Origin: Leptospira saintgironsiae
GTDB taxonomy: Bacteria > Spirochaetota > Leptospiria > Leptospirales > Leptospiraceae
Length of the DNA: 64,000 nucleotides
Direction of reading: 5' to 3'
Assembly: GCF_002811765.1 (NCBI RefSeq)
Contig: NZ_NPDR01000001.1
Span: forward strand, 62,001 to 126,000
The notes beneath the pieces are model-generated. The model worked only from the letters and a program-made list of their open reading frames with translations, was not told the origin of the DNA and searched no databases. Below, piece by piece: positions 37,752-46,274 of the stretch. Within the stretch, counting starts at the first letter, position 1, and each line of letters begins with the position of its first letter. The translations under genes were made by a program, and so were the position numbers.

Positions 37752-38516
37752 ATGCCGTTCCTATTCCGATGTTTAGTACTTGTTCTGATTTTCGGTACCT
37801 TCTCCTTATTTTCGCAAACAACAGACGAAATCTACCAAGGTATCGCTGAAACTTCTTACCTGATTGGAGATTTTCCTAGGGAAAAAGCTCTCGTGTCTTT
37901 TACAAACCCTGGAGATCCAAGACAGTTCTTTCTAAGAAAGGAAACCAAAGCTGCATTTATAAAATTAAAAGAAGAATATAAAAAAGACCATCCTCAAGAA
38001 AGGCAAGAGCCGTTTTTAATTTCCGCTCATAGATCTTTTGCAGACCAAAAATCCATCTGGGACGATAAGTATTCTGGAAAGAAGAAGATGAGAGAACCAG
38101 TAAAAGATAAAACTCCTTCTCAGATCATCTCCTTAATATTGGAATTTTCCAGCGCACCTGGAACTTCTCGACATCACTGGGGAACTGACATTGATATCAA
38201 TGCTTTGGAAAACTCCTATTTTGAAAAAGGAGGAAGAGGAGAAACATTCTATACTTGGATGAAGAAGAATGCGCACAGATTTGGATTCTGCCAGCCTTAT
38301 TCTCCCAAATCAGAAAGAGCAGGAAAAGGTTATAATGAAGAGAAATGGCATTGGTCTTATGCCCCTTTATCTAATAAATTCCAAAAAGCTTGGGTAGATT
38401 CTTATAAAAAGGGAAAATTGAATTTTAAAGGAAAATTCCAGGGATCCGACTTTTTAGGAGATCTTCCCCTGGAATATGTAACATCTATTAATCCGGACTG
38501 TGCCAGGATAGATTGA
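37752..38516 (+). CDS. M15-family D-Ala-D-Ala carboxypeptidase (VanY-like)
   Basis: 254 residues with a signal peptide (about 1-22). The M15B zinc site is seen in SAHRSFADQ, SRHHWGTDIDIN and EKWHWSYAP, in that order, giving His, Asp and His ligands and the catalytic Glu. It trims peptidoglycan stem peptides in the periplasm. Length and motifs fit VanY/DdcA enzymes. It is alone on the + strand, followed by a palindromic element and the convergent lpxA gene. Confidence 0.9.
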   Translation: MPFLFRCLVLVLIFGTFSLFSQTTDEIYQGIAETSYLIGDFPREKALVSFTNPGDPRQFFLRKETKAAFIKLKEEYKKDHPQERQEPFLISAHRSFADQKSIWDDKYSGKKKMREPVKDKTPSQIISLILEFSSAPGTSRHHWGTDIDINALENSYFEKGGRGETFYTWMKKNAHRFGFCQPYSPKSERAGKGYNEEKWHWSYAPLSNKFQKAWVDSYKKGKLNFKGKFQGSDFLGDLPLEYVTSINPDCARID

Positions 38517-38525
38517 GATAAGCGA

Positions 38526-38547
38526 GCGTGTCGGAGTTCCAACACGC
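38526..38547. repeat. Imperfect palindrome with GGAGTTCC core, copy 1
   Basis: GCGTGT, mismatch, GGAGTTCC, mismatch, ACACGC: a 6 bp outer stem, one mispair, and a GGA/TCC inner stem. It starts 10 bases after the M15 peptidase stop codon. A second element with the same design occurs at 54608-54627. Confidence 0.5.
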
Positions 38548-38559
38548 AGAAACTTTCGA

Positions 38560-39339
38560 TTATCTGTGGTTCATTACTCCACGATCACTATTTCTAAAGA
38601 ATTTAATGATCTGCAGAACTTCAGCAGGATGGCCTGATTCCTTCTCCAATTGATCCAATGCAGTTCTATAATTCAATCCTGAATGATAGATCGTCTTGTA
38701 TGCGTTCTTGATCGCTGATCTGGTTTCAGGAGAAAATCCTCCCCTTTTCAAACCAACAGTATTTAAACCGATGATTGTGCAAGGGTTTCCATCTGCAGTA
38801 GCAAAAGGAGGAACGTCCTGCACTACTTTGGAGCAACCTGCTATCATTGCATAATCACCCACAAAACAAAATTGGTGAACTGCAACTAAACCTGAAATGA
38901 ATGCCTTATTACCAACTGTAACGTGTCCTGCCAAAACAAGACCATGAGTTAGAATATTATCATCTCCTAAAATACAATCATGACCTACGTGAGCATTTCC
39001 CATCACATAGTTCCGGTTTCCGATAATAGTGGGAGAATCTACCTTGGTTCCCTTATGAATATTGGAATATTCCTTAAAAGTATTATTATCTCCGATGATT
39101 GTTTTACTCGGAGTGCTAGGATCAAAACCTAAATCCTGAGGACCTACTCCGATTACCGCTCCATGATGTACTTTGTTGAATTTACCTAATTTAGTACCTG
39201 CGAAAATTCGGGCTCCGGTTTCGATTACGGTTCCTTCGCCGATTACCACATCTTTTTCTATAATTGTATACGCACCGACTTCGACGGACTCGTGTAGTTC
39301 CGCTTTCGAATCGACGATGGCTGTTGGGTGAATTTTCAT
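38560..39339 (-). CDS. lpxA: Acyl-ACP--UDP-sugar O/N-acyltransferase LpxA
   Basis: 259 residues of the left-handed beta-helix family, with hexapeptide repeats from IHPTAIVDSKAELHESVEVG through GNRNYVMGNAHVGHDC. His120 is the expected catalytic base. The C-terminal helical part (FFRNSDRGVM) is typical. It performs the first acylation in lipid A synthesis in the cytoplasm. Leptospira LpxA is known to prefer the diamino sugar UDP-GlcNAc3N, giving amide-linked acyl chains; that preference is inferred here, not visible. Confidence 0.95.
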   Translation of the reverse strand: MKIHPTAIVDSKAELHESVEVGAYTIIEKDVVIGEGTVIETGARIFAGTKLGKFNKVHHGAVIGVGPQDLGFDPSTPSKTIIGDNNTFKEYSNIHKGTKVDSPTIIGNRNYVMGNAHVGHDCILGDDNILTHGLVLAGHVTVGNKAFISGLVAVHQFCFVGDYAMIAGCSKVVQDVPPFATADGNPCTIIGLNTVGLKRGGFSPETRSAIKNAYKTIYHSGLNYRTALDQLEKESGHPAEVLQIIKFFRNSDRGVMNHR

Positions 39340-39492
39340 TAAGTTTCGCCTCTTAAATCTTCCATAATACGAAAATCGACGTGGATTTTTTATTCAAGCT
39401 ATAAATAATTGGGGTCGGTAAACGGTTTAGCGCTTCGTCGAATTTGGGAAGCCGCAACCATTTACCAAACGCGGTTCGGGAAGGAGAATTCT

Positions 39493-39840
39493 ATGCTAGT
39501 GGATTGGTCTCGTCTAGATTCCCTAAAACAAGGCGATGATGAAGATGATATTATTTGGCTGGAAGAAATGGTACGTTCTTTACGTAAGAACATGAACAGC
39601 CGTTTAGAGAATATCAAAACTTTCACTGAAGAAAAGAAAGACGTAGAACTCCAAGCAGAATTACACCAAACAAAAGGTGTCGCAGCAAATTTCGGGCTCG
39701 CAGCGGTTCAGAAGAATGTTACGGAGGCTGAACTGAAATTAAAGGAAGGAAACTTAGAAGCTTGTTTAGCTCTTTGTCAGGAACTTCCGAGTCTTTGGGA
39801 GCAAACCAAAAAAGAATTAGCTCCCAAATTTCCGGAATAA
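39493..39840 (+). CDS. Stand-alone Hpt-domain phosphotransfer protein
   Basis: 115 residues from the ATG at 39493, fixed by AAGGAGAA upstream. It is an all-helical, acidic single domain. ELHQTKGVAANFG matches the Hpt signature His-x-x-Lys-Gly with His58 as the phospho-accepting residue. It would relay phosphate between a hybrid kinase and a response regulator; neither is encoded nearby. It is convergent with the DAHP synthase-like gene. Confidence 0.75.
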   Translation: MLVDWSRLDSLKQGDDEDDIIWLEEMVRSLRKNMNSRLENIKTFTEEKKDVELQAELHQTKGVAANFGLAAVQKNVTEAELKLKEGNLEACLALCQELPSLWEQTKKELAPKFPE

Positions 39841-39856
39841 GTCAGAACTTTCCGAC

Positions 39857-40999
39857 TTATTTTTTCCCCTTACGTTCCAAAAAATAAGAATCTACCTTAT
39901 CAGTTATAGGTTTGATTTTATCTTCGTAGGTTAAAATAGCTTCTACTGTTTTTTCGTAAAGAGTCATGAGAAGTGCCTGAGCCGCATCACACATCTGTTC
40001 TTTACGGAACTCTTCTACATGTAAAGTTTCAGTAATGGATCCATCCGGATTAAACGGAAGAGAAGCCAATAAATTAGAAACCACAATCTTATCGTCACCA
40101 GCAACATGGCTTGGGTCGAAGATCACAGGAAGAATTGTTTGGTTCTTAGCATGAGTGATCACATTCAGATCCGGAGTGTTACGGCAATATCCTTCCTTGA
40201 TGAAAAGAGTTTTTACTCCTCTTTCACAAAGAACTATATTCAAATTTCCTTGATTAGCAATATATTCTGCAGCGGAAAACCATTCGATAGCTTCGTTACC
40301 GAAACCTCTTTTTAAGATCACAGGTTTACCAGTGCGACCAACTGCTTCTAAAAGTTCGAAGTCTTGAGCATTTCTTGTTCCGATCTGGATCATGTCCGCA
40401 TGTTTGGAAACTTCTTCCGCCATGGTATGGTCCATAACTTCGGTTACATAAGGAAGTCCGGTTTCTTCTTTTACTCTATCGAGTAATTTGATTCCGTCCC
40501 AACCCATTCCTCTCCAATCAGTCGGACGAGTTCTAGGTTTGAATGCTCCACCTCTAAAGATGATACGATCTAAGATCCCAAATTTTTTACCAATCTCCAC
40601 CGCTTGTTTCGCGATAGTAACGGTTTGCTCATAAGTCTGAGGAGAATCCGGACCAACTAGGAAGATATGTTTTCCAGTTCCAAACTTACGAACTAATCCA
40701 TCTTTTCCGTGAACTTCTACAATTCGGTTCTCACGATGGACCACTTCTCCGTTTTTACCCGCAGCAGTACGAGCGATATTTTTATAAGGCAATGATACGT
40801 TCCAGATTCTAGTCACACCAGGAAGTTCTTTTACATAACCTTCCTTGTCGGAGATCTTACGGGTATCCCCGATAAAATGAATGGTATCGGATACAACCGC
40901 TCCGCGAATAATCTCGGTGGCGTTCCCACATTCGGATGCTAAAGCCTTTATTTTTGCTTCAGTTTCCGGATATCCCTTCTCCAGTTCGACTATGTCCAC
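39857..40999 (-). CDS. DAHP synthase-like protein (type I beta), metal-site Cys replaced
   Basis: 380 residues. A ferredoxin-like N-terminal domain (about 1-75) precedes the aldolase barrel. Recognisable segments are FRGGAFKPRTRP, GMGWDGIKLL, VTEVMDH, IQIGTRNAQDFELL, VILKRGF, and FDPSHVAGD. The conserved GPCS motif reads GPDS, with Asp118 where DAHP synthases carry a metal-binding Cys. KDO8P synthases, a related family, can be metal-independent with Asn there. It is expected to condense phosphoenolpyruvate with erythrose-4-phosphate, but the site change leaves substrate and metal use uncertain. It is 103 bp downstream of panB in the same direction. Confidence 0.75.
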   Translation of the reverse strand: MDIVELEKGYPETEAKIKALASECGNATEIIRGAVVSDTIHFIGDTRKISDKEGYVKELPGVTRIWNVSLPYKNIARTAAGKNGEVVHRENRIVEVHGKDGLVRKFGTGKHIFLVGPDSPQTYEQTVTIAKQAVEIGKKFGILDRIIFRGGAFKPRTRPTDWRGMGWDGIKLLDRVKEETGLPYVTEVMDHTMAEEVSKHADMIQIGTRNAQDFELLEAVGRTGKPVILKRGFGNEAIEWFSAAEYIANQGNLNIVLCERGVKTLFIKEGYCRNTPDLNVITHAKNQTILPVIFDPSHVAGDDKIVVSNLLASLPFNPDGSITETLHVEEFRKEQMCDAAQALLMTLYEKTVEAILTYEDKIKPITDKVDSYFLERKGKK

Positions 41000-41102
41000 G
41001 TATCTTCCGTCCTATCTTTGTTCGATTTTACAATCGGGATTGATTCTCTCTCCAGCCTTTACTTCACACATGGAACGTCAAGAAATCCGCAGAGAAAAGA
41101 AA

Positions 41103-41903
41103 TTAATGAGAATGTTCCGGCCCAGGAAAACTTCCATTTCTCACTTCCTGAATATAGTTTTTGACTGCGCCGAAGACATCATCGTATCCATTCAGGAAAG
41201 TTTTTAAGAACTTAGGCTTAAAGCCCTTATTCAATCCAAGAAAATCGTAAATTACCAGCACCTGTCCATCGGTCGCTGCTCCCGCTCCTATCCCGATCGT
41301 AGGAATTGGGACAGATTCAGAAATTTCTTTAGCGAGAGCAGAAGGTATTAGCTCGAAAACAATGGAGAAGGCTCCGGCGTCGGAGATCCCTTTTGCTTCG
41401 CTTATCAATCTCGCCTTATCTTGTTCAGCTTTTCCTTGGATTTTATGTCCTCCGAAAACGTTCACGGATTGAGGGGTAAGACCTATATGTCCCATAACTG
41501 GGATGCCTATTCTTTCCAATTTATAGATAAGTTCCAATATCTCAGGGCCGCCGCCTTCGAATTTTACTGCGTCGCATCCGCTTTCTTTCATTACCTTTCC
41601 GGCAGAGCGGATCCCTTCTTCCAAAGAAACCTGATAGCTTAAAAACGGAAGATCCACGACTACGAATGTATTCGGTGCACCTCTTCTGACCGCCTTTGCA
41701 TGATAGATCATCTCATCCAAGGTAACGGGTAAGGTGGTTGGTTGGCCTTGGTAAACAACTCCAAGAGTGTCTCCAACGAGAATACAATCCACGCCCGAAT
41801 CTTCTAAAATCCGAGCGAACATAAAATCATAGCAGGTCAATACCGTGATCTTTTTCTCTACAGGTTTTGGCCCTCTGGGAAATATTTTGCTAACATCTCT
41901 CAT
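41103..41903 (-). CDS. panB: Ketopantoate hydroxymethyltransferase
   Basis: 266 residues from the ATG at 41903, chosen because GGAGGG lies 6 bases upstream; an ATG at 41927 precedes that site. Motifs are LTCYDFMFARILEDSG, VGDTLGVVYQG, the Mg-binding Asp and Glu in VVDLPFLSY and KFEGG, and MGHIGLTPQSV. It makes ketopantoate for coenzyme A from alpha-ketoisovalerate and methylene-tetrahydrofolate. It is separated from folK by 1 base, which fits because folate supplies its one-carbon donor. Confidence 0.95.
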   Translation of the reverse strand: MRDVSKIFPRGPKPVEKKITVLTCYDFMFARILEDSGVDCILVGDTLGVVYQGQPTTLPVTLDEMIYHAKAVRRGAPNTFVVVDLPFLSYQVSLEEGIRSAGKVMKESGCDAVKFEGGGPEILELIYKLERIGIPVMGHIGLTPQSVNVFGGHKIQGKAEQDKARLISEAKGISDAGAFSIVFELIPSALAKEISESVPIPTIGIGAGAATDGQVLVIYDFLGLNKGFKPKFLKTFLNGYDDVFGAVKNYIQEVRNGSFPGPEHSH

Positions 41904-41904
41904 A

Positions 41905-42360
41905 TCATCCCTCCGAAGGATTCCCAAAAGCTTGGATCAGGGAACCTTCTCCGAGTTCATTTAAAAGTTCTAATATAAAAGGACGGGTAAACAGACTATG
42001 ATGGGGAAGATGTAAACCCTTCTCATGGACTTTCATATCGTCGATGGACAAAATATCTATATCGATAACACGAGGGCCTTTGTCTCTTGTGCGGATCCTT
42101 CCCATTTCATTTTCAATTCCTAATAAAAAATCCAAAAGTTCTTTAGGAGAAAGATGAGTGGATATTTGCAGAAGTTGATTTAAAAAGTCAGGTTGGTCCG
42201 TAACTTCTAATGCTTCTGTGTTTAAAGCAGTTCCCTTTTTTAGGATCTCTATCTCGGGATGAGCACCGATCTTTTGGATCGCATCAGAAAGATATAATTC
42301 ACGATCTCCTAGATTGGTTCCCAAACACAAAAATGCGATGTGATTATTTTTATCCATCAA
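41905..42360 (-). CDS. folK: 6-hydroxymethyl-dihydropterin pyrophosphokinase
   Basis: 151 residues. FolK motifs are LCLGTNLGDRELYL, EMGRIRTRDKGPRVIDIDIL and the LPHHSLFTRPFILELL end. The Asp pair in RVIDIDIL binds Mg-ATP. It pyrophosphorylates the pterin during folate synthesis. Its start overlaps the stop of the upstream DnaC-like gene by 4 bases, and panB follows immediately, forming a tight operon. Confidence 0.93.
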   Translation of the reverse strand: MMDKNNHIAFLCLGTNLGDRELYLSDAIQKIGAHPEIEILKKGTALNTEALEVTDQPDFLNQLLQISTHLSPKELLDFLLGIENEMGRIRTRDKGPRVIDIDILSIDDMKVHEKGLHLPHHSLFTRPFILELLNELGEGSLIQAFGNPSEG

Positions 42361-43202
42361 TGATTTCCGAAAGCACTATGACTTAGACGATAATCAGGAC
42401 AATCTAAATGGATTTGTTTTGCCATCTCCATTAATCTAGAAAAGATCCTTCCTTCTGCTTTATCCTTCCAGTCACTCGGAGGAATATTAGAAGTGAGAAT
42501 GGTTACCTTCTCTTCTTCATATCTTGCATCTATTAGGTCATATAACTGAGAGTTAGCCCAATCGGACTCTTTATTTGCTCCGAAATCGTCTAAAACCAAA
42601 ACTTCCACATCAGTGAATTGTTTTTTTATAGTTTGCTCCATACCATGGAGTTCACTTTCTTTTTGATAACTATCTCGGATGGTAGAAAGAAAGTCACGAT
42701 TGATCTTTGCGTATTTACATTCCAAACCGTAACGAAGAATGAGTTCGTTTAAGATAGCGCATGCAAGTAATGTTTTTCCGGAACCAGTTCCGCCCCAAAG
42801 ATACAAACCTTGTTGTATTCTTTCTCTTTCTTTCCATTGTACTACGATATCATTTGCCCAGTCATGAGCCGCTAAAAAAGAAAGTTCAGTGGTATCCATT
42901 CGATCCAAGGTTCTGTACTTGTATCTAGCTGGGATCCCTGCCTTCTTCACCAAATATTCTACCCTGCCGAGTTCCACTCTAGCGTTATGACAGACGCAAG
43001 GTAACATTCTATTTTGACTTTCGTCATAGACCATGTAAGGAGCCTTTCCACCACAAGGGCAGGACTCTCCCACGCAGGAACAAAGTAACAGAACTCCAGA
43101 GCTAGAATTCTTTACGTTCTCTTCTAAAAGGAATCCGACTCCCGCACAGAATTTACAACTGGGAGAACCTTCTCGGATCGGGGTTAAATTCTTTAAATTC
43201 AT
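42357..43202 (-). CDS. DnaC/DnaI-like AAA+ ATPase with a Cys-rich N-terminal region
   Basis: 281 residues. The AAA+ domain has Walker A GGTGSGKT (137-144), Walker B VLVLDDFG and sensor-like ILTSNIP, the helicase-loader pattern. The N-terminal 75 residues carry several Cys pairs (CKFC, CSC, CPCGG, CVCH) that could bind zinc or a cluster, as the N-terminus of DnaI binds zinc. It probably loads or remodels the replicative helicase. Being first in an operon with folK and panB is an unusual neighbourhood. It diverges from the fcpA-like gene. Confidence 0.82.
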   Translation of the reverse strand: MNLKNLTPIREGSPSCKFCAGVGFLLEENVKNSSSGVLLLCSCVGESCPCGGKAPYMVYDESQNRMLPCVCHNARVELGRVEYLVKKAGIPARYKYRTLDRMDTTELSFLAAHDWANDIVVQWKERERIQQGLYLWGGTGSGKTLLACAILNELILRYGLECKYAKINRDFLSTIRDSYQKESELHGMEQTIKKQFTDVEVLVLDDFGANKESDWANSQLYDLIDARYEEEKVTILTSNIPPSDWKDKAEGRIFSRLMEMAKQIHLDCPDYRLSHSAFGNH

Positions 43203-43544
43203 GGTCTAGATCCAGACTGGAAAAAAGGAAAGTAATAGAAAGAAAGAAATCTAAGAGCCAATCATTTCCTAGGAATTCCTAAAAATCTGCTGACAAGTTC
43301 TGCTTTAAGCAAGATTCTGGAGGAGTCTCTGAACGGATTCGGAGAACAAAATTAGCAAAAAATGATAGAATTTCGCTAATGGATAGAGTAAAAAGATCCT
43401 CGTTTATGTCCCTTGTATAGGAAAAGTGGGAAATTTTTTCTAATCCAGGTTTATATCTAAAGGTCCCTGACCGATAGATAAACAGAAGAAAAGGACTTTG
43501 CTGTCTTTTTTCTAAATCCTATCTTTGAAAGAGAAGGCACAGGT
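43203..43544. other. Intergenic region between divergent DnaC-like and FcpA-like genes
   Basis: 342 bases without a supported gene. It contains a short palindrome TTCCTAGGAA about 70 bases upstream of the DnaC-like start, A/T-rich tracts, and a plausible promoter close to the FcpA-like start. The AT-rich upstream tract may help drive strong expression of that gene. Confidence 0.6.
43498..43525 (+). promoter_or_regulatory. Candidate promoter for the FcpA-like gene
   Basis: TTGCTG and TATCTT are separated by 16 bases, giving a start site near 43532 and a very short leader that includes the AGAAGG ribosome site. The match is imperfect and not tested. Confidence 0.35.
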
Positions 43545-44465
43545 GTGAGCACTATGAAGGTGATGAAGACTATATTCGTTCTTCTGGCCGTGGTCGGACT
43601 CAACCTCTCCTTGTTCGCACAGAACCAAGGGGGGCAGGATACGACAGATGCCAAGGCGGCAGCTGATAAGATCGACGAACTGCTGAAAGGTGAGCTCGTT
43701 CCGGAAGACGACGACAAGAATCTAACGGAAGAAGCTAAGAAACGTAAAAAAGAAATCCAGGAGCAGGAAGCGATCTGGAAGAACCCTGACTTCAAAGGTT
43801 ACGACAAGAACTTCCAAGAACTCCATCAGCTTTCTAAGGCTTTCGCGAACAACAAGTTCCGCCTGGCCCTGACTAGCTATCAATCCGGAGTTAATACCGT
43901 CCTCAAGATGAGGGAAGCTGTTGAGCAGTACCGTAAAGAGGAAGCGGAGAAGAAACGTCTAGACGAGAAATGGTACTGGCAAAAGGTCGACCGTAAAGCT
44001 CGCGAGGATCGTGTCGTTTCCCGCCAAAAGTTGGAAGCAAAACAACAAGCATTGAATTATTTCACCAAGGCAATCAACCATTTGGATGAGATCAAGAACC
44101 CGGATTTACGTGAACGTGCCGAGTTCAAAAGACTTCTTTCAGATGTATACAGATCTTGGATTGTTACTGAATACGATCTACAAAACTTACCTCAGTGTAT
44201 TCCTATATTGGAACTTTACATCGAGGTTAATGAAAATGAGAAAGAATACCCAGCTCACAAGTATCTTGCAAGCTGCTACGCTTTCGAAGAAAACATGATC
44301 AAGAAATACGGTGGAGCAAGCGAAGACCAGATGTTTAAATTCCGTCACAAGAAAAACATCCACCTTCTCCGCGCTACCGAGCTGAAATATGGAAAGGATT
44401 CCCCGGAATATAAACACATCGTTGCTTTGATTAACAAAGACGAAGTGATTTCGGTTCGCCCATAA
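43545..44465 (+). CDS. fcpA: Probable flagellar coiling protein FcpA
   Basis: 306 residues. The signal peptide (about 5-25) ends near LNLSLFAQ. The mature protein is helical and very charged, with conserved stretches such as [17 protein letters not shown] and [20 protein letters not shown], which I recognise as FcpA, a sheath protein needed for hook-shaped flagella and cell-end shape in Leptospira. The start is GTG at 43545 with AAGG 7 bases upstream; ATGs at 43554 and 43563 are alternatives. Codon use is more biased (AAG, CGT, CTC, GAC) than in neighbours, fitting an abundant protein. A strong terminator follows. Confidence 0.75.
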   Translation: MSTMKVMKTIFVLLAVVGLNLSLFAQNQGGQDTTDAKAAADKIDELLKGELVPEDDDKNLTEEAKKRKKEIQEQEAIWKNPDFKGYDKNFQELHQLSKAFANNKFRLALTSYQSGVNTVLKMREAVEQYRKEEAEKKRLDEKWYWQKVDRKAREDRVVSRQKLEAKQQALNYFTKAINHLDEIKNPDLRERAEFKRLLSDVYRSWIVTEYDLQNLPQCIPILELYIEVNENEKEYPAHKYLASCYAFEENMIKKYGGASEDQMFKFRHKKNIHLLRATELKYGKDSPEYKHIVALINKDEVISVRP

Positions 44466-44490
44466 TCCTCTCTTTTCATTTCAATGTAGG

Positions 44491-44523
44491 AAAAAACCCC
44501 GGCTTTAAACCCGGGGTTTTTTT
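44491..44523 (+). terminator. Rho-independent terminator after the fcpA-like gene
   Basis: CCCCGG pairs with CCGGGG around an 8-base loop, preceded by AAAAAA and followed by seven T. It lies 26 bases after the stop codon. Confidence 0.9.
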
Positions 44524-44682
44524 ATACCCAAGCAGAATGGAATTCCTTACTGATTCCGGAATTTATTAGTATTTCCCGGTATCAAATCCTAAGATCGGAC
44601 GATCCTTTTCCAAAAAGATTGTATTCTATATCTCACAGAACACCGGAATTTCCGGAAAGAATGTTTAGAGGAGAGAATAAGA

Positions 44683-46260
44683 ATGGTAGCTCAGACATTA
44701 GAAAGACCGAGCCTCAACCAGAACTCCCAAGCGGAAAAAGTATATGATGTAGTCATCATAGGAACTGGATTCGCTGGGTTATGTATGGGAATCCGTTTGA
44801 AACAAGCGGGAATAGAATCTTTTGTTATTTTAGAAAAAGGAAATGGGGTTGGAGGAACCTGGAGAGATAATACTTATCCTGGAGCGGCCTGTGATGTTCA
44901 GTCCCATCTGTATTCTTTCTCCTTCGCACCCAAATCGGATTGGTCCAGACTTTTCGGACCTCAAGAAGAAATCCTAAATTATATGAATCAATGTACGGAC
45001 CATTTCGGGATCCGTTCTTATATCCGCACAAACTCAGAAGTGAGTGGAGCCTCATTTGATGAAAAAACAGGTTTATGGGAAATCAATATTGTAGGTGGAA
45101 AATCCTACAAAACAAAATCTGTAGTAAGCGGCACAGGCGGTTTGAGTAGACCAGTTCTTCCAAATATCAAAGGAATTGATACTTTTAAAGGAGCAAAATT
45201 CCACTCTGCAAAATGGGATCATAGTTATAATCTTCAAGGGAAGAAGGTAGCAGTGATCGGAACAGGAGCAAGCGCAATCCAGATCGTACCTACAATCGCT
45301 CCTATCGTAGGAACATTAAAACTTTTTCAAAGAACTCCTGCTTGGATCATACCGAAACCAGATAGTAATATCTCTGGTTCCGTAAAAGGGATCTTTAAAT
45401 TCATTCCTCCATTAAGATGGTTATTTAGAAAAGCAATCTATTGGTTGAACGAAATCGGAGTATTAGCTTTCGCAATCAATCCAAAGCTAATGAGAATTTT
45501 TGAGAAGTTCGCTAGAAGTTTTATCAACAAAAGTATCCATAACGAAGAACTTAAGAAAAAGCTAACTCCGAATTATACAATTGGATGTAAACGGATCCTT
45601 CTTTCAAACGACTATTATCCTGCATTGAACCGGGAGAATGTTGAATTGGTTACTGATGGAATAGAAGAGATCACTTCTTCCGGAATTAAAACAAAGGACG
45701 GAGTAGAACATAAGGTAGATGCGATCATTTTCGCTACAGGATTCCAAGCAGCAGAAGCAGTTTCTCCTTTTGAGATCAGAGGAAGAGGCGGAAAACTTTT
45801 AGCAGATGTTTGGAAAGATGCTGCAGAAGCTTATTTAGGAACCACAGTTTCCGGTTTTCCAAATATGTTCATGATCGTAGGCCCAAATACTGGTTTAGGT
45901 CATAGTTCTATGATCCTAATGATAGAATCCCAAGTGCAATATACTCTCCAAGGGATTCGTTATCTACTTAATAAGAATATAAAGTTCATAGATGTTCGTA
46001 AAGATGTTCAGGACCATTATAACGAAGAGATCCAAAGACGTCTTAACAAATCCATTTGGTTGACCGGAGGATGCGTAAGCTGGTATAATACTAGTTCTGG
46101 TAGAAATACGACTCTCTGGCCAGGATTCACTTTCGAATTTAAGGCCAGAACGTTCTTCCTTCGTCCTAAAGATTACGAATTTGTTCGTGCAGATGGAAAG
46201 ATAAAAAAACCTGGGATCGGATCCAGAGTTTCTATGGCTTTAGATGCAACCTTTGGTTAA
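44683..46260 (+). CDS. Baeyer-Villiger-type flavin monooxygenase
   Basis: 525 residues behind a strong GAGGAGAG ribosome site. The FAD site is VVIIGTGFAGLCMG (about 23-36) and the NADPH site VAVIGTGASAIQIV (about 190). The fingerprint FKGAKFHSAKWDH fits the Baeyer-Villiger FxGxxxHxxxW pattern, and GGTWRDNTYPGAACDV is typical of the class. It would oxidise ketones to esters with NADPH and O2; the physiological substrate is unknown. It is alone on its strand, convergent with tlyA. Confidence 0.9.
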   Translation: MVAQTLERPSLNQNSQAEKVYDVVIIGTGFAGLCMGIRLKQAGIESFVILEKGNGVGGTWRDNTYPGAACDVQSHLYSFSFAPKSDWSRLFGPQEEILNYMNQCTDHFGIRSYIRTNSEVSGASFDEKTGLWEINIVGGKSYKTKSVVSGTGGLSRPVLPNIKGIDTFKGAKFHSAKWDHSYNLQGKKVAVIGTGASAIQIVPTIAPIVGTLKLFQRTPAWIIPKPDSNISGSVKGIFKFIPPLRWLFRKAIYWLNEIGVLAFAINPKLMRIFEKFARSFINKSIHNEELKKKLTPNYTIGCKRILLSNDYYPALNRENVELVTDGIEEITSSGIKTKDGVEHKVDAIIFATGFQAAEAVSPFEIRGRGGKLLADVWKDAAEAYLGTTVSGFPNMFMIVGPNTGLGHSSMILMIESQVQYTLQGIRYLLNKNIKFIDVRKDVQDHYNEEIQRRLNKSIWLTGGCVSWYNTSSGRNTTLWPGFTFEFKARTFFLRPKDYEFVRADGKIKKPGIGSRVSMALDATFG

Positions 46261-46274
46261 GCGTATCGCCTAAA

